A stretch of 64,000 nucleotides of DNA, taken from contig JABIZD010000132.1 of NCBI GenBank assembly GCA_018666555.1, positions 26,008-90,007 on the forward strand, in the 5' to 3' direction. Below the pieces are notes generated by a model. It was not told the DNA's origin. It saw only the letters and a list, made by a program, of their open reading frames with translations, and did not search any database. Below are positions 1 through 9,065 of this stretch, one piece after another. Source of the stretch: Gammaproteobacteria bacterium. Lineage in GTDB: Bacteria; Pseudomonadota; Gammaproteobacteria; Pseudomonadales; Azotimanducaceae. A program made the position numbers and the translations under genes. The stretch's first letter is position 1. Every line of letters starts with the position of its first letter.

Positions 1-651
1 AGTATTGTCGCCATTACCCTGGCGACCCGCCGTTACTGGAAAACGATCAATGAGAAGTCCACTGTCCAGACTAACTGGACGTCAATAGGCAAAGCGATTC
101 GCGCCAGTCTGGCGTTAACTCATCTATCCAACCAAAACAGCGTTGGCTGCCCGAGTGAAAATGACCAGCCATCAGCATGGAAGCGCTATTGCCACCAACT
201 AACCCTGTGGGGTTTCCTGCTCTGCTTTATGTCAACCTGCATAGCCACTGCTTATCACTATTTTCTCGGTATTCAGGCGCCCTACCCTTATTTCAGTCCT
301 CCCGTCATAACAGGCACCTTGGGTGGATTAATGCTATTGGCGGGCACCAGCGGTTTCATCTTCCTAAAATTTGGCCAACCCCGCGCCAAACAGATGGATC
401 AATGGCAGCTGGATCTAACGCTGACCGCGAGCTTATGGCTGATCGCGCTAACCGGCCTGGTCTTGATGGTGCTCAGGGAGACCAACGCCATGCCTGCACT
501 CCTGGTGATTCATCTTGGCTTCGTCTTTGGCTTTTTTATAACCATGCCCTACAGCAAAATGGTTCATGGCCTGTTCAGGTTTTTTTCTCTGGTGCTGTAT
601 TACATCGAGTCAGCAAGCTCCCCTGCTAATCCCATCAAACGCCAAACATGA
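1..651 (+). CDS. tcuB: TcuB/CitB-like membrane electron-transfer protein, C-terminal part
   Basis: The frame is open from base 1 to the TAA at 649-651, so the gene is cut by the left edge (216 codons remain). The visible part holds hydrophobic, helix-like stretches with family landmarks: FLLCFMSTCIAT, the AxYPYFSPPVITGTLGG stretch, and the MPYSKMVHGLFRF end. This matches my memory of the membrane half of TcuB (tricarballylate/citrate utilisation protein B). TcuB takes electrons from the flavoprotein TcuA through Fe-S clusters and haem and passes them to the quinone pool. The Fe-S N-terminal domain lies outside the window, so the substrate cannot be judged here. An internal ATG at 229 is not the real start, because the homology-like sequence continues upstream of it. 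Confidence 0.75.
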   Translation, partial: SIVAITLATRRYWKTINEKSTVQTNWTSIGKAIRASLALTHLSNQNSVGCPSENDQPSAWKRYCHQLTLWGFLLCFMSTCIATAYHYFLGIQAPYPYFSPPVITGTLGGLMLLAGTSGFIFLKFGQPRAKQMDQWQLDLTLTASLWLIALTGLVLMVLRETNAMPALLVIHLGFVFGFFITMPYSKMVHGLFRFFSLVLYYIESASSPANPIKRQT

Positions 652-691
652 GTGCCATCAGCGTACTGATGATGGTTGAGCTAATATTGCT

Positions 692-3127
692 CTATGATGT
701 GCGGCTCAGACGGAGCGCGTTTAGAACCACCGAGACTGAAGAAATGGCCATGGCAAATCCGGCCAACGCTGGATGAATCAACAGCCCAAATAACGGGAAC
801 AACACTCCAGCTGCTACCGGAATCAACAAAATATTGTAACCAAAGGCAAGGCTGAGATTTTGCCACATATTACGTACTACCTGCAGGGAAAGCTGATGCA
901 ATTGAATCACGCTGCCCAGATTATTCTTCAATAAAGTCACATCAGCAGCTTGTATGGAAACATCTGTTCCCTGCCCCATAGCAAAACTGACATCAGCTAC
1001 GGACAATGCCGCCGCATCATTTATGCCGTCGCCAACCATAGCAACTTTGTTGCCTTTTTCCTGCAAGGCCTGGACAAATGCAAATTTCCCCTGCGGGGTC
1101 ATGTCATGGTGAAACTCATCCAGCTCAAGTTCCAGAGCGATGCGCCGTGCCGCAGCCTCATGATCACCGGTAAGCATAATGACTTGTAAGCCGCTGGCTT
1201 GCAGATCAACAACCGCCTCTCGGGTTGATTCGCGGAGTTCATCTTCAAGGTGTACAACACCTAATATATTTTCATCCTGCCCCCAGTAAACCATCGGTCC
1301 TGTTGCACTGGTTAACAACTCACCCGTGGTCTGCATACCCAACTCCTGCAAAAACTGCAGGCTCCCCATGGCAACCCGGGTTGAACCACACGAGCCAGTC
1401 ATACCCTTGCCAATCTCCGTGTTCACCTGACTGACCGTCACTACTGCGGATCCTACTGAAATGCAGTATCTGCTGATTGCTTTTGCCAGAGGATGCTGGG
1501 AATGGACGGACAGGCCATGACAAACTGCTAAATCACCCTGACCAAAACCTGGCTCATATTGGATATTTTCGACCTCTGGGGAGCCCCGGGTCAATGTTCC
1601 GGTCTTGTCAACCACAACGACATCGATTTTACCTGCAAGTTGCAACGCTGAACTGTTCTGGAGCAGTATTCCTAGACCGGCGGCACGCCCTACACCTACC
1701 ATAATCGACATTGGTATAGCCAGGCCAAGCGCACAAGGGCAGGCAATGATTAAAACACTGATGCCATTGATAAACGCGTAAGGCAAGAGCGTAGAATCTG
1801 CTAATTGCCACCAGACTGCTACCGTGAGGCATGCCAGGGCAACTACTACCGGCACGAACCAGGCGGCTATTTCATCTACCAATGCAGCGATCGGGGGCTT
1901 ACTATTCTGAGCTTGCCTTACCAGTTCGATCATTTTAGCCAAGGTAGTCTGCTCACCGGTGCGTTCAACACAGACATCGATCGAACCTGCCTCTAGCAAG
2001 GTACCACCCGTCACCCCGTCACCAGAGCCCACCGGCTCCAAGGCGAATTCTCCTGTCAGCATAGCGAGATTAACTTCCCCCCTGCCTGAAGAAACCAGCC
2101 CATCAAGAGGAACCGATTCTCCGGTCGTTACCCGTACCGTGTCACCCAGGACTACACTATCAATAGGGACTGTTTCAACTGTGCCTGCAGGCAGTACACG
2201 CTGTGCTGATTCCGGTTTGAGTCGCAGTAACTGGTTTACTGCTAGCGACGCTTTGCCGCGGGCGCTCTGCTCGAAGGCCTTGCCCAAATTAACAAAACCA
2301 TTAATAAAAAGTGCGGACTCAAAGTAGTGAAATCTCGCTGCCTCAGGGAACCACTCTGCTGCCACTATGAGGGCGGTGGAATACAGCCAGGCGCTACCAG
2401 TGCCTAAGGAAATCAATGTGTCCATGGTACTCGCGCCATGCTTTATTGCATTCAGGGCGCCCCGATAGAAATGCCCGCCACTCACCCATATGATAAGTAG
2501 GACTAGCGCTGAAATTATTAGCCAGGATGGTTTTTCGGCGAGGGGAGGAAATATAGGTATGAGCATATCCAGCATAAAAATCATACCAGCAGTGAGGGCC
2601 AGAGCTGATTTTCTGACTGCCACAGAAAAATCTGACTTTACCCTCTGGTCCTGCTCATCCAGGTCATCGCTTTGCAGACGTCCTGGATAGCCTGCATCCT
2701 CGAGCGAAACCAACAAACCGTCCAGGGCTCCGTTGCTTTTTACATAGGCAGTCCCTCCAGCGTAATTAACCGTTGCCTGAAGCACCCCCGGAGAGGCCAT
2801 TAAAGCGCTTTCTACCGACCGCACGCAGCTCGCACAACTCATGCCACTGACAGATAGGTTATACCCCGGGACATCTCCGAGAGATAAAACCTCTGGTTCG
2901 GGTTGTTCCTGTGCCTGGACTTCCTCAGTCAACTGGTAGCCCAGATCAAGAATCTGTTCCTGTATCTGATCAAGTAATACTGTGCCTCTGATGCAAAGGC
3001 TGTTCTGAGTGAAGTCTGCCTTGCTCGAGGATACCCCGGCGAGCTGATCTATACGGCTTTCCACTTTTCGCTCGCAGTTGGAGCAACTCATGCCAAATAC
3101 AGCAATGTTTATTTCAGTTGAACTCAT
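692..3127 (-). CDS. copA: Copper-exporting P1B-type ATPase CopA with two N-terminal metal-binding domains
   Basis: Inner-membrane pump that exports Cu(I) from the cytoplasm. About 811 residues. Two heavy-metal-associated domains come first, with GMSCSNC near residue 13 and GMSCASC near residue 95. Then come transmembrane helices, the LTGE actuator motif, the ion-binding CPC in ACPCALGLA, the phosphorylation motif DKTGTLT, the SQHPLA nucleotide-binding motif and the hinge GDGIND. Two CxxC domains plus CPC favour CopA over the oxidase-assembly pump CcoI. A TTG at 3130 is in frame, but the ATG at 3127 is preferred because a GAGGG sits 4 bases upstream of it. The gene stands alone. No CueR-type regulator is adjacent, and convergent transcription with the TcuB gene ends at about 650-690. 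Confidence 0.92.
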   Translation of the reverse strand: MSSTEINIAVFGMSCSNCERKVESRIDQLAGVSSSKADFTQNSLCIRGTVLLDQIQEQILDLGYQLTEEVQAQEQPEPEVLSLGDVPGYNLSVSGMSCASCVRSVESALMASPGVLQATVNYAGGTAYVKSNGALDGLLVSLEDAGYPGRLQSDDLDEQDQRVKSDFSVAVRKSALALTAGMIFMLDMLIPIFPPLAEKPSWLIISALVLLIIWVSGGHFYRGALNAIKHGASTMDTLISLGTGSAWLYSTALIVAAEWFPEAARFHYFESALFINGFVNLGKAFEQSARGKASLAVNQLLRLKPESAQRVLPAGTVETVPIDSVVLGDTVRVTTGESVPLDGLVSSGRGEVNLAMLTGEFALEPVGSGDGVTGGTLLEAGSIDVCVERTGEQTTLAKMIELVRQAQNSKPPIAALVDEIAAWFVPVVVALACLTVAVWWQLADSTLLPYAFINGISVLIIACPCALGLAIPMSIMVGVGRAAGLGILLQNSSALQLAGKIDVVVVDKTGTLTRGSPEVENIQYEPGFGQGDLAVCHGLSVHSQHPLAKAISRYCISVGSAVVTVSQVNTEIGKGMTGSCGSTRVAMGSLQFLQELGMQTTGELLTSATGPMVYWGQDENILGVVHLEDELRESTREAVVDLQASGLQVIMLTGDHEAAARRIALELELDEFHHDMTPQGKFAFVQALQEKGNKVAMVGDGINDAAALSVADVSFAMGQGTDVSIQAADVTLLKNNLGSVIQLHQLSLQVVRNMWQNLSLAFGYNILLIPVAAGVLFPLFGLLIHPALAGFAMAISSVSVVLNALRLSRTS

Positions 3128-3187
3128 CAAACCCTCATCGTCTAAAGTGTGTACTGTCTCTTTTCAGGCACCTGGTCAGTCAACAGA

Positions 3188-4195
3188 CTAAGTTTGCAAT
3201 GCAGCCAGTCGATCCTCAATTAACTTTAGCTCTGTTGCCAGTATTTCAGAATCACCGGAACTATCCTGTTTCTTTTCATCCAGGCGCCGCAGAATTAATT
3301 TCCGGGCGGCCATCAACTCTTTAGCTTCTATGGCCTTATCGAACACGATTTCCTCTGCCTGAACCCGGTTTTCGGAACGCTTGACTGGCAGCATACCCGG
3401 AATCAGTCGCATGTTTTCGTTCTGTTGAATGTGCCTGGCAATACTGGGAGAAACTATTTCGATACCCGACAAGTGCAGCACGTCTAACAGATTCTGGTTT
3501 AGTAGCGACTTTGCTGTGAGTATCAACTGAACATCATTCAGCAATCCACTGACCTTATAGGTGACTGCAAAGTCTCCCAGCTGAGTGATATGCACAAACG
3601 GGTCGGTTAACCCTGCCTGCTCTGCCGCCTGCAACATTAAAGGTCTGACTTGATTATGAGACACGTCGTATCCTAGAGATAATGTCGTAAAAACCATACT
3701 GCCAGTGCTCTGCGATACAACCACAGGATGACTCAGAAAGGTAGCATTTGGAATCGCTACCAATTCCCTGTTTTCAGATTGGATCTCAGTATCAAAAAGC
3801 CCTTTTTGTGAAACTTTGCCGATATAATCTGCTACCGCGATAAAGTCACCCACCTTGAAAGGTTTAGTCACTCTTAACATCAAAGCAGCCATAAAATTGG
3901 TCACAAAGACCGTAGAAGAAAATGCCACCACACCTGATATAACGATCCCAATCAAAGCCAGGACCTGATTGCGAGTTCCCTCAGCAAGGGGGCTCGATAT
4001 AATAACTGAGACCAGGAGTACCACGGCCAGCAAAAACTGGATTAACTGATAAGCAAATTTAGAATTGTCAGAACTGTTTCTTCTTCGCCTGATAAAAAAA
4101 TGATTCCAGGAAACCAGCACCAGAACCGAGGCAACCAGAGTAACCAGCATAGGGACGAGAGGCTGCAATAAGGTCATATCTAGAAGTTCAGGCAT
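3188..4195 (-). CDS. Small-conductance mechanosensitive channel (MscS family)
   Basis: Inner-membrane channel expected to release solutes on hypo-osmotic shock. 335 residues: hydrophobic helices in the first ~120 residues, including the pore-lining-like stretch IGIVISGVVAFSSTVFVTNF. Next comes the beta domain with KPFKVGDFIAVADYIGKV and the ELVAIPNATFLSHPVV signature, where the family has a conserved 'PN' after the beta strand. A soluble alpha/beta domain and a charged C-terminal tail with coiled-coil-like E/K runs finish the protein. The start is an ATG with no obvious Shine-Dalgarno. It lies upstream of copA on the same strand with a 60-base gap, so it could be co-transcribed with it. Confidence 0.88.
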   Translation of the reverse strand: MPELLDMTLLQPLVPMLVTLVASVLVLVSWNHFFIRRRRNSSDNSKFAYQLIQFLLAVVLLVSVIISSPLAEGTRNQVLALIGIVISGVVAFSSTVFVTNFMAALMLRVTKPFKVGDFIAVADYIGKVSQKGLFDTEIQSENRELVAIPNATFLSHPVVVSQSTGSMVFTTLSLGYDVSHNQVRPLMLQAAEQAGLTDPFVHITQLGDFAVTYKVSGLLNDVQLILTAKSLLNQNLLDVLHLSGIEIVSPSIARHIQQNENMRLIPGMLPVKRSENRVQAEEIVFDKAIEAKELMAARKLILRRLDEKKQDSSGDSEILATELKLIEDRLAALQT

Positions 4196-4239
4196 AAATT
4201 CATCGAAACAATGAGATTGCCATTACTTTAACCGGATAT

Positions 4240-5835
4240 TTAGCTATTTAGAATCTCATGGCTTATCTTCTCAGCCATCATAATCACTACAGCGTTTAAA
4301 TTACCGTTGGTAATCTCTGGCATGATCGACGCATCAACCACGCGCAACCCTCGGACACCTCTAACCTGACCTGCCTCATCAACCACTGCCATATCATCCT
4401 CACCCATGCGACAAGTGCCACTTGGATGATAGGCGCTTTCTGCAAATTGCCTGACAAATGCCTCCAGGTCACTCGGTCCCGGTCGAATTTCTTTATCAAC
4501 AAAAGGGGAAAATGCCGGTTGCGCCATAATCTCCCTGGCCTTACTAATCCCCCTGAACATAACCGATCTATCCAACTCAGTTGCATGGTAATTGAATTGA
4601 ATCCTGGGCGGGTCTCCTGGATTGTTCGAGCGCAGCGATACCGCTCCTCTACTAGTGGGTTTCATTGGTCCTACATGGACCTGAACACCATGCCCCTGGA
4701 ATTGATTTTTGCCATCGTAATCCATAGCGATAGGCAAAAAATGAAACTGTAGATCAGGGTAACCGTGATCTAACCCACTGCGCAGAAATGCTCCGGTATG
4801 AAAATGATTACTGGCAGCTGCCCCTGACTGATTCAGGTACCACTGCAGTCCCACCCAGGGCTTCCTGTACCATTTGCTCATGGGGTAGAGGGAGACTGGC
4901 TTTTTTAAACTGTACTGCACATAAACCTCAAGATGGTCCTGAAGGTTTTGTCCGACACCCGGCAATTCAAACTGACAATCAATGGCCTTGCTACGCAATT
5001 CATCTGCCGCACCGATACCCGATAGCATGAGTAATTGCGGGCTATTAATAGCGCCGCCACAAAGTAACACTTCTTTTCTTGCCCTGGCCTGACCCTCCTC
5101 ACCTTGATGAGTAAAGTTGACTCCGACTGCCCGGTCCTGCTCAAAAATAATATCCTCGACCCTTGTCCGAGTCATGATGGTAACGCCAGTCTCAAACTGA
5201 CTCTGCCGACTGAGTTTTGTGCCATTTAGATAGGCAACCGCAGCGCTTTGCCGTTTGCCCCCATATATGGTGCGATCAAACAGCCCAAAGCCTTCCTGCT
5301 GAACACCATTAAAATCATCGGTTCGATCTTGACCCATCTCAACCCCGGCGGTTAACCAGGCCTGATATAACGGGTTTGAAACGTCTCCTCGAGTGATTTT
5401 CAGCGGACCCGAATCACCTCTATAATCCAAGTCCTGGCCAGCGACAGTTTCCGATTTCTTGAAAAAAGGCAGGCAATCCAGATAAGACCACCCCGCCAAA
5501 CCGGCATTCTCTGCCCAGCGCTGATAATCAAACTGATTACCACGAACGAAAATCATGCCGTTAATTGCCGATGAACCGCCCAGGACTTTGCCTCTCGGGC
5601 AATACATGCGCCTTTGGTTCAGATGGGGCTCGGGTTCTGAATGGTAAAACCAGTTATATCGATCGGTGGCGAGCACCTCGGAAAGCGCCGCCGGCATGTG
5701 AAGACGAAAATCCCAGTTCCAAGCCTTCGAGCCGGCCTCAATTAGCAGAATGGAGTTCCGCTCGGCTAACCGCCGTGCCATGACACAACCCGCCGAGCCT
5801 GCCCCAACCACAATGTAATCTACTTCAATACCCAT
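4240..5835 (-). CDS. GMC-family FAD-dependent oxidoreductase (choline dehydrogenase-like)
   Basis: Flavoprotein alcohol dehydrogenase or oxidase, about 531 residues, the usual GMC length. The dinucleotide-binding motif VVGAGSAGCVMARRLAE is at the N-terminus. It is followed by PRGKVLGGSSAINGMIFVRG (GMC signature 1), GAINSPQLLMLSGIG (signature 2) and, near the C-terminus, SAYHPSGTCRMG with the catalytic His region, then VVDASIMPEITNGNLNA. An upstream TTG at 5847 is in frame. The ATG at 5835 is preferred because AGG precedes it closely and the FAD fold starts immediately. The absence of betB or betI neighbours argues against a dedicated glycine betaine role. AlkJ-like oxidation of an aliphatic alcohol is equally possible. 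It follows hinT closely on the same strand. Confidence 0.88.
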   Translation of the reverse strand: MGIEVDYIVVGAGSAGCVMARRLAERNSILLIEAGSKAWNWDFRLHMPAALSEVLATDRYNWFYHSEPEPHLNQRRMYCPRGKVLGGSSAINGMIFVRGNQFDYQRWAENAGLAGWSYLDCLPFFKKSETVAGQDLDYRGDSGPLKITRGDVSNPLYQAWLTAGVEMGQDRTDDFNGVQQEGFGLFDRTIYGGKRQSAAVAYLNGTKLSRQSQFETGVTIMTRTRVEDIIFEQDRAVGVNFTHQGEEGQARARKEVLLCGGAINSPQLLMLSGIGAADELRSKAIDCQFELPGVGQNLQDHLEVYVQYSLKKPVSLYPMSKWYRKPWVGLQWYLNQSGAAASNHFHTGAFLRSGLDHGYPDLQFHFLPIAMDYDGKNQFQGHGVQVHVGPMKPTSRGAVSLRSNNPGDPPRIQFNYHATELDRSVMFRGISKAREIMAQPAFSPFVDKEIRPGPSDLEAFVRQFAESAYHPSGTCRMGEDDMAVVDEAGQVRGVRGLRVVDASIMPEITNGNLNAVVIMMAEKISHEILNS

Positions 5836-5851
5836 AACCCTGGCCAATTAA

Positions 5852-6214
5852 CTAATTAAACGGCTTTGCGATGCTCGATTCTGCCAACGTAGTCTGTGCA
5901 AGAATATGCAGATGAAGATGAAAAACAGTCTGTCCAGCAGCTTCGCCATTGTTTATGACCAACCGAAAGGCGTCATCAAGACCCAGTTTTCGGGTGACCT
6001 CTCCTACCACCAAAAGCAGGTGACCCAAAAGCATGGCTTGTTCCTTGGTCGCATCCACGAGCCGGGGGATGGGCTCTTTTGGTATTACCAGCAGATGCGT
6101 AGGAGCCTGAGGCTGGATATCTTCAATTACAATGGCTAGATCATCCTCATATATTTTTTCGGTCGGAATCTCATTATCAATAATCCGTGAAAAGATCGAT
6201 TTTTGTTCAGACAA
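5852..6214 (-). CDS. hinT: HIT-family nucleotide hydrolase (HinT-like)
   Basis: Small cytoplasmic purine nucleoside phosphoramidase of the histidine triad family, 120 residues, full length for HinT. Landmarks are IFSRIIDNEIPTEKIYEDD near the N-terminus, PQAPTHLLVIPK, and the triad HLHLHIL near residue 99, which supplies the catalytic histidines. The start is TTG at 6214, with GGGGGA about 6 bases upstream. It lies 16 bases from the GMC oxidoreductase on the same strand and probably shares its transcript. No key residue is missing. Confidence 0.9.
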   Translation of the reverse strand: MSEQKSIFSRIIDNEIPTEKIYEDDLAIVIEDIQPQAPTHLLVIPKEPIPRLVDATKEQAMLLGHLLLVVGEVTRKLGLDDAFRLVINNGEAAGQTVFHLHLHILAQTTLAESSIAKPFN

Positions 6215-6346
6215 GATATCCCCCTGTGCATTAGTAAATCCTGAAAGCTTATAATTTTACCTTAAAGTCCCCCAGGGATAAAAACAGAATCGCTGGTAAA
6301 CAAGGTTTGATTGAATTGGTCATCGCGGTTTCCTGCCATGGCCAGC

Positions 6347-6390
6347 AGCGAACAGCGAACAGCGAACAGCGAACAGCGAACAGCGAACAG
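6347..6390. repeat. Heptanucleotide tandem repeat (AGCGAAC)6 plus AG
   Basis: Six perfect head-to-tail copies of AGCGAAC occupy 6347-6388, followed by AG. The array lies in the 254-base gap between the divergent hinT and dioxygenase genes, ending about 12 bases before the weak -35-like TTTCCT at 6402. Perfect short-unit arrays of this kind change copy number by slipped-strand replication. Here a change would alter promoter spacing rather than a reading frame. Confidence 0.95.
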
Positions 6391-6401
6391 GTTAATTAAG
6401 C

Positions 6402-6431
6402 TTTCCTAAATCACAGCAGCCAATTTATACT
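6402..6431 (+). promoter_or_regulatory. Possible sigma-70 promoter of the TauD-type dioxygenase
   Basis: A good -10 match TATACT is at 6426-6431 with a poor -35 (TTTCCT, 6402-6407) 18 bases upstream. The start codon is at 6469, which gives a leader of about 30 bases. The call rests mainly on the -10 hexamer. Confidence 0.35.
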
Positions 6432-6468
6432 GCCAAATAAACAAACTTGCCAAACCAGTTGACGCAAC

Positions 6469-7332
6469 ATGGCCAATCTAACAATAAAACCAATTTCCGG
6501 CAGTCTCGGAGCTGAAATCTCGGGGGTTGATGTCAATCATCTCAGCGATACGGAATTCGATTTACTAGAGCAGGCATTCCATGAATATCTGGTGCTCGCT
6601 ATCAGAGCACAGAAAATGGACCCTGCTTGCCTCCATGCACTGACCCAGCGCCTGGGCGGTGTCGGTGAGACGCCCTACCTGACAGGATTGACTGACTGGC
6701 CTGATGTCGTCCCGATTATCAAAGAAGCTAACGAACAATCAGCGCATAGTTTCGGAGCAGGCTGGCATACTGATTTCACTTTCCAAAGCTGTCCTCCAAG
6801 CAGAACCCTGTTATACGCCGTCGATATCCCTCCCCTAGGAGGCGACACGCTCTACTGCAACTTGTACAAAGCCTATGACATGCTGTCACCTGCCATGCAA
6901 AATCTGTTGCTGGATTTGAACTGTGTACACAGTGCGATTCGCTCGTACGGTCCGCAGGCCACACTGCGCGATCATCTCGAAAACATGGAAATCCACAACG
7001 ATCACCGTCGACCCATAGAACAGGTCCATCCAGTCGTGCGGCAGCATCCAGTAACCGGTCGCAATGCTCTATGGATTAATCCGACCTATAGCATCCGCTT
7101 TGAAGCGATGACAGAGGATGAAAGCCAGCCTTTACTGGATTATCTCAACCAAATAGCCATTGACCCTTCGCTGACTGCTCGGCTTTCATGGCAACCAGGA
7201 ACGCTGACCATCTGGGATAATCGTTGCACTCAGCACTGCGCCACCTCTGACTACAAGGGACATCGCAGAGAAATGCTACGAACGACAGTCGCCGGCGAAA
7301 TACCAGTATCACCTAATGCGGCTTTAGTTTAA
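6469..7332 (+). CDS. TauD/TfdA-family Fe(II)/2-oxoglutarate dioxygenase
   Basis: Cytoplasmic non-haem iron oxygenase that couples 2-oxoglutarate decarboxylation to substrate hydroxylation. 287 residues, typical length. The N-terminus NLTIKPISGSLGAEISGVD is characteristic of the family. The iron facial triad is visible as WHTDFTF (His and Asp) and the distal His in the TQHCATSDY segment, with the 2-oxoglutarate-binding Arg probably in HRREMLRTT. The family acts on taurine, 2,4-D, alkyl sulfates and many other substrates. No sulfonate transporter is adjacent, so I do not assign a substrate. The ATG at 6469 is directly followed by the conserved N-terminus. Confidence 0.88.
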   Translation: MANLTIKPISGSLGAEISGVDVNHLSDTEFDLLEQAFHEYLVLAIRAQKMDPACLHALTQRLGGVGETPYLTGLTDWPDVVPIIKEANEQSAHSFGAGWHTDFTFQSCPPSRTLLYAVDIPPLGGDTLYCNLYKAYDMLSPAMQNLLLDLNCVHSAIRSYGPQATLRDHLENMEIHNDHRRPIEQVHPVVRQHPVTGRNALWINPTYSIRFEAMTEDESQPLLDYLNQIAIDPSLTARLSWQPGTLTIWDNRCTQHCATSDYKGHRREMLRTTVAGEIPVSPNAALV

Positions 7333-7378
7333 TAAACCTAATAACCACTCTGCAGGCTACAAACCAGGGGCTGAAACC

Positions 7379-8104
7379 ATGATTCACGCCATCTCAATAG
7401 GTTACAAATGGCTCGTCATTTACCCGACCCTGGTAATTTCTACTTTAGTTCTGGGACCGATGCTAATCCTATTATCTTTCATCGGCCTGGCTGATCAGGG
7501 CTCCAGCATTCTGGCGACACGATGGGCGCGCATTAATCTCCGCTGCTGTTTAATCAATGCCAACATTACTGGTCTTGATCATATTCAGGCAGGTCAGTCC
7601 TACATCATCGCCGCTAACCACCAGAGCCTAATTGATATTTTTCTCGTTTACGGATTTTCCCCTGTTGAATTCAAATGGGTGATGAAAACAGAACTGGGCG
7701 CGGTGCCTATTCTTGGGACTGCATGCAAGGCAATGGGGCACATCCTCATAGATCGATCAAATCCGCAATCAGCCATTAGCAGCATCAACGAGGCAGCAAA
7801 GAAAATCAGTAACGGTATGTGCATCGTGTTTTTCCCGGAAGGTACTCGATCAGACAATGAAAGCGTCATGCCCTTTAAAAAAGGAGCCTTCAGGCTGGCG
7901 ATCGAGTTGGGCATCCCCATTCTCCCGATAAGCCTTCACAATACCGGCAACCTGGTGCCAAACGGAACACTTAACTGGAAACCGGGCCAGGTCAGCATGC
8001 AGATTCATGAACCTATTGCCACTCATTTGCTGACCCCTGATAACGTAAACGATCTTAAGGACCGAACCAGACAACAAATCATCAATGCATTGACTCAACC
8101 ATGA
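7379..8104 (+). CDS. 1-acyl-sn-glycerol-3-phosphate acyltransferase (PlsC family)
   Basis: Membrane-associated lysophosphatidate acyltransferase family, 241 residues. A hydrophobic N-terminal helix is followed by motif I NHQSLIDIF (NHxxxxD, catalytic His-Asp), a KTELGAVPILG stretch and motif III FPEGTRS, then a proline-rich PILPISLHN motif. It makes phosphatidic acid or a related acyl ester from acyl-ACP or acyl-CoA. It sits 46 bases after the dioxygenase on the same strand. Many gammaproteobacteria carry several PlsC paralogues, so the main housekeeping enzyme may be elsewhere. Confidence 0.88.
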   Translation: MIHAISIGYKWLVIYPTLVISTLVLGPMLILLSFIGLADQGSSILATRWARINLRCCLINANITGLDHIQAGQSYIIAANHQSLIDIFLVYGFSPVEFKWVMKTELGAVPILGTACKAMGHILIDRSNPQSAISSINEAAKKISNGMCIVFFPEGTRSDNESVMPFKKGAFRLAIELGIPILPISLHNTGNLVPNGTLNWKPGQVSMQIHEPIATHLLTPDNVNDLKDRTRQQIINALTQP

Positions 8105-8146
8105 TTTAATTATTACTCTGTATTGCTCAGCTAACCGGAGTTCGAA

Positions 8147-8932
8147 ATGAGAGAGAATCATGTCCTTAACGCCTGGCGTGAAAACAAGCAGACAATTGGT
8201 GGCTGGCTGTCAATTGACTCTATCCATAGCGCTGAAACCATGGCTCATATTGGCTTCGATTGGTTATGCCTGGATATGCAACACGGGCTACTGGATTTCA
8301 ATGACATCAAGCGGATCCTACCGGCTATTTCAACAACCTCGACCCTGCCTTTTGTCAGAGTTCCCTGGAATGAGCCCTATGAAATAATGAAAGTTCTTGA
8401 TGCGGGCGCCTACGGTGTCATTGTCCCGCTGGTCAATAATCGGCAAGAAGCAGAACGCGCCGTGGCTGCCTGTCGCTATCCACCAGAGGGCATGCGCTCT
8501 CTCGGTCCCATCCGTGCTGCCCTCTATGGCGGCCCTGGATACATCCAGGAGGCCAATGACCATATGGCTTGTATCGTCATGATTGAAACTGCTGAAGCAC
8601 TGGAAAATCTAGACGATATACTGTCAACGCCAGGAGTTAATGCGGCCTATATCGGACCGTCGGATCTAGCCTATGCTCTGAATATGGCCCCAACGGGAGA
8701 CAACAGCCATCCCGAACACCTCGTTGCAGTAAAGAAAATACTGGCAGCCTGTCAAAAAAATGGCGTGGCAGCAGGCATCCATACCCTTTCGCTGGAATAC
8801 TCCCTGCGCTATCTGGACCTGGGTTTTAATTTTGTCAGCCTGGGTGCCGATATTGCTTTTTTGAGCAGACTGGCTAGAAAGGAATTAAAAGAAGCCAGGA
8901 CAGCCAGCGACACTCCACAAATCAAAACATGA
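8147..8932 (+). CDS. HpcH/HpaI-family aldolase (pyruvate-type class II)
   Basis: Divalent-metal-dependent aldolase, 261 residues, TIM-barrel length. Family features are IGGWLSIDSIHSAETMAHIGFDW near the N-terminus, the DMQHGLLDF motif (the family has D-x-E/Q-H-G here), PFVRVPWNEP, VIVPLVNNRQEAE, and MIETAEALENLDDIL with the metal-ligand Glu. GPSDLA follows. Relatives cleave 4-hydroxy-2-oxo-heptanedioate or 2-dehydro-3-deoxyglucarate to pyruvate and an aldehyde. The substrate cannot be read from sequence. GGAG lies 6 bases before the ATG. It is in the same direction as plsC with a 42-base gap. Confidence 0.87.
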   Translation: MRENHVLNAWRENKQTIGGWLSIDSIHSAETMAHIGFDWLCLDMQHGLLDFNDIKRILPAISTTSTLPFVRVPWNEPYEIMKVLDAGAYGVIVPLVNNRQEAERAVAACRYPPEGMRSLGPIRAALYGGPGYIQEANDHMACIVMIETAEALENLDDILSTPGVNAAYIGPSDLAYALNMAPTGDNSHPEHLVAVKKILAACQKNGVAAGIHTLSLEYSLRYLDLGFNFVSLGADIAFLSRLARKELKEARTASDTPQIKT

Positions 8933-9065
8933 GTAAACTATAAAAGCGTCATAATGTAAGCGCGCCCTGGGTAAGGATTTCCATTTAAAAAGCGTAATCT
9001 TTTTAAGGGTTTTCCGCTGCTTATTAGGGCCAACCACCCATATGTAATAGTGGAGCCTGAACACA

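Noticed and set aside
177..629. 150-residue plus-strand frame
   Set aside because: Out of frame with the TcuB-like membrane protein, whose family motifs lie in the other frame.
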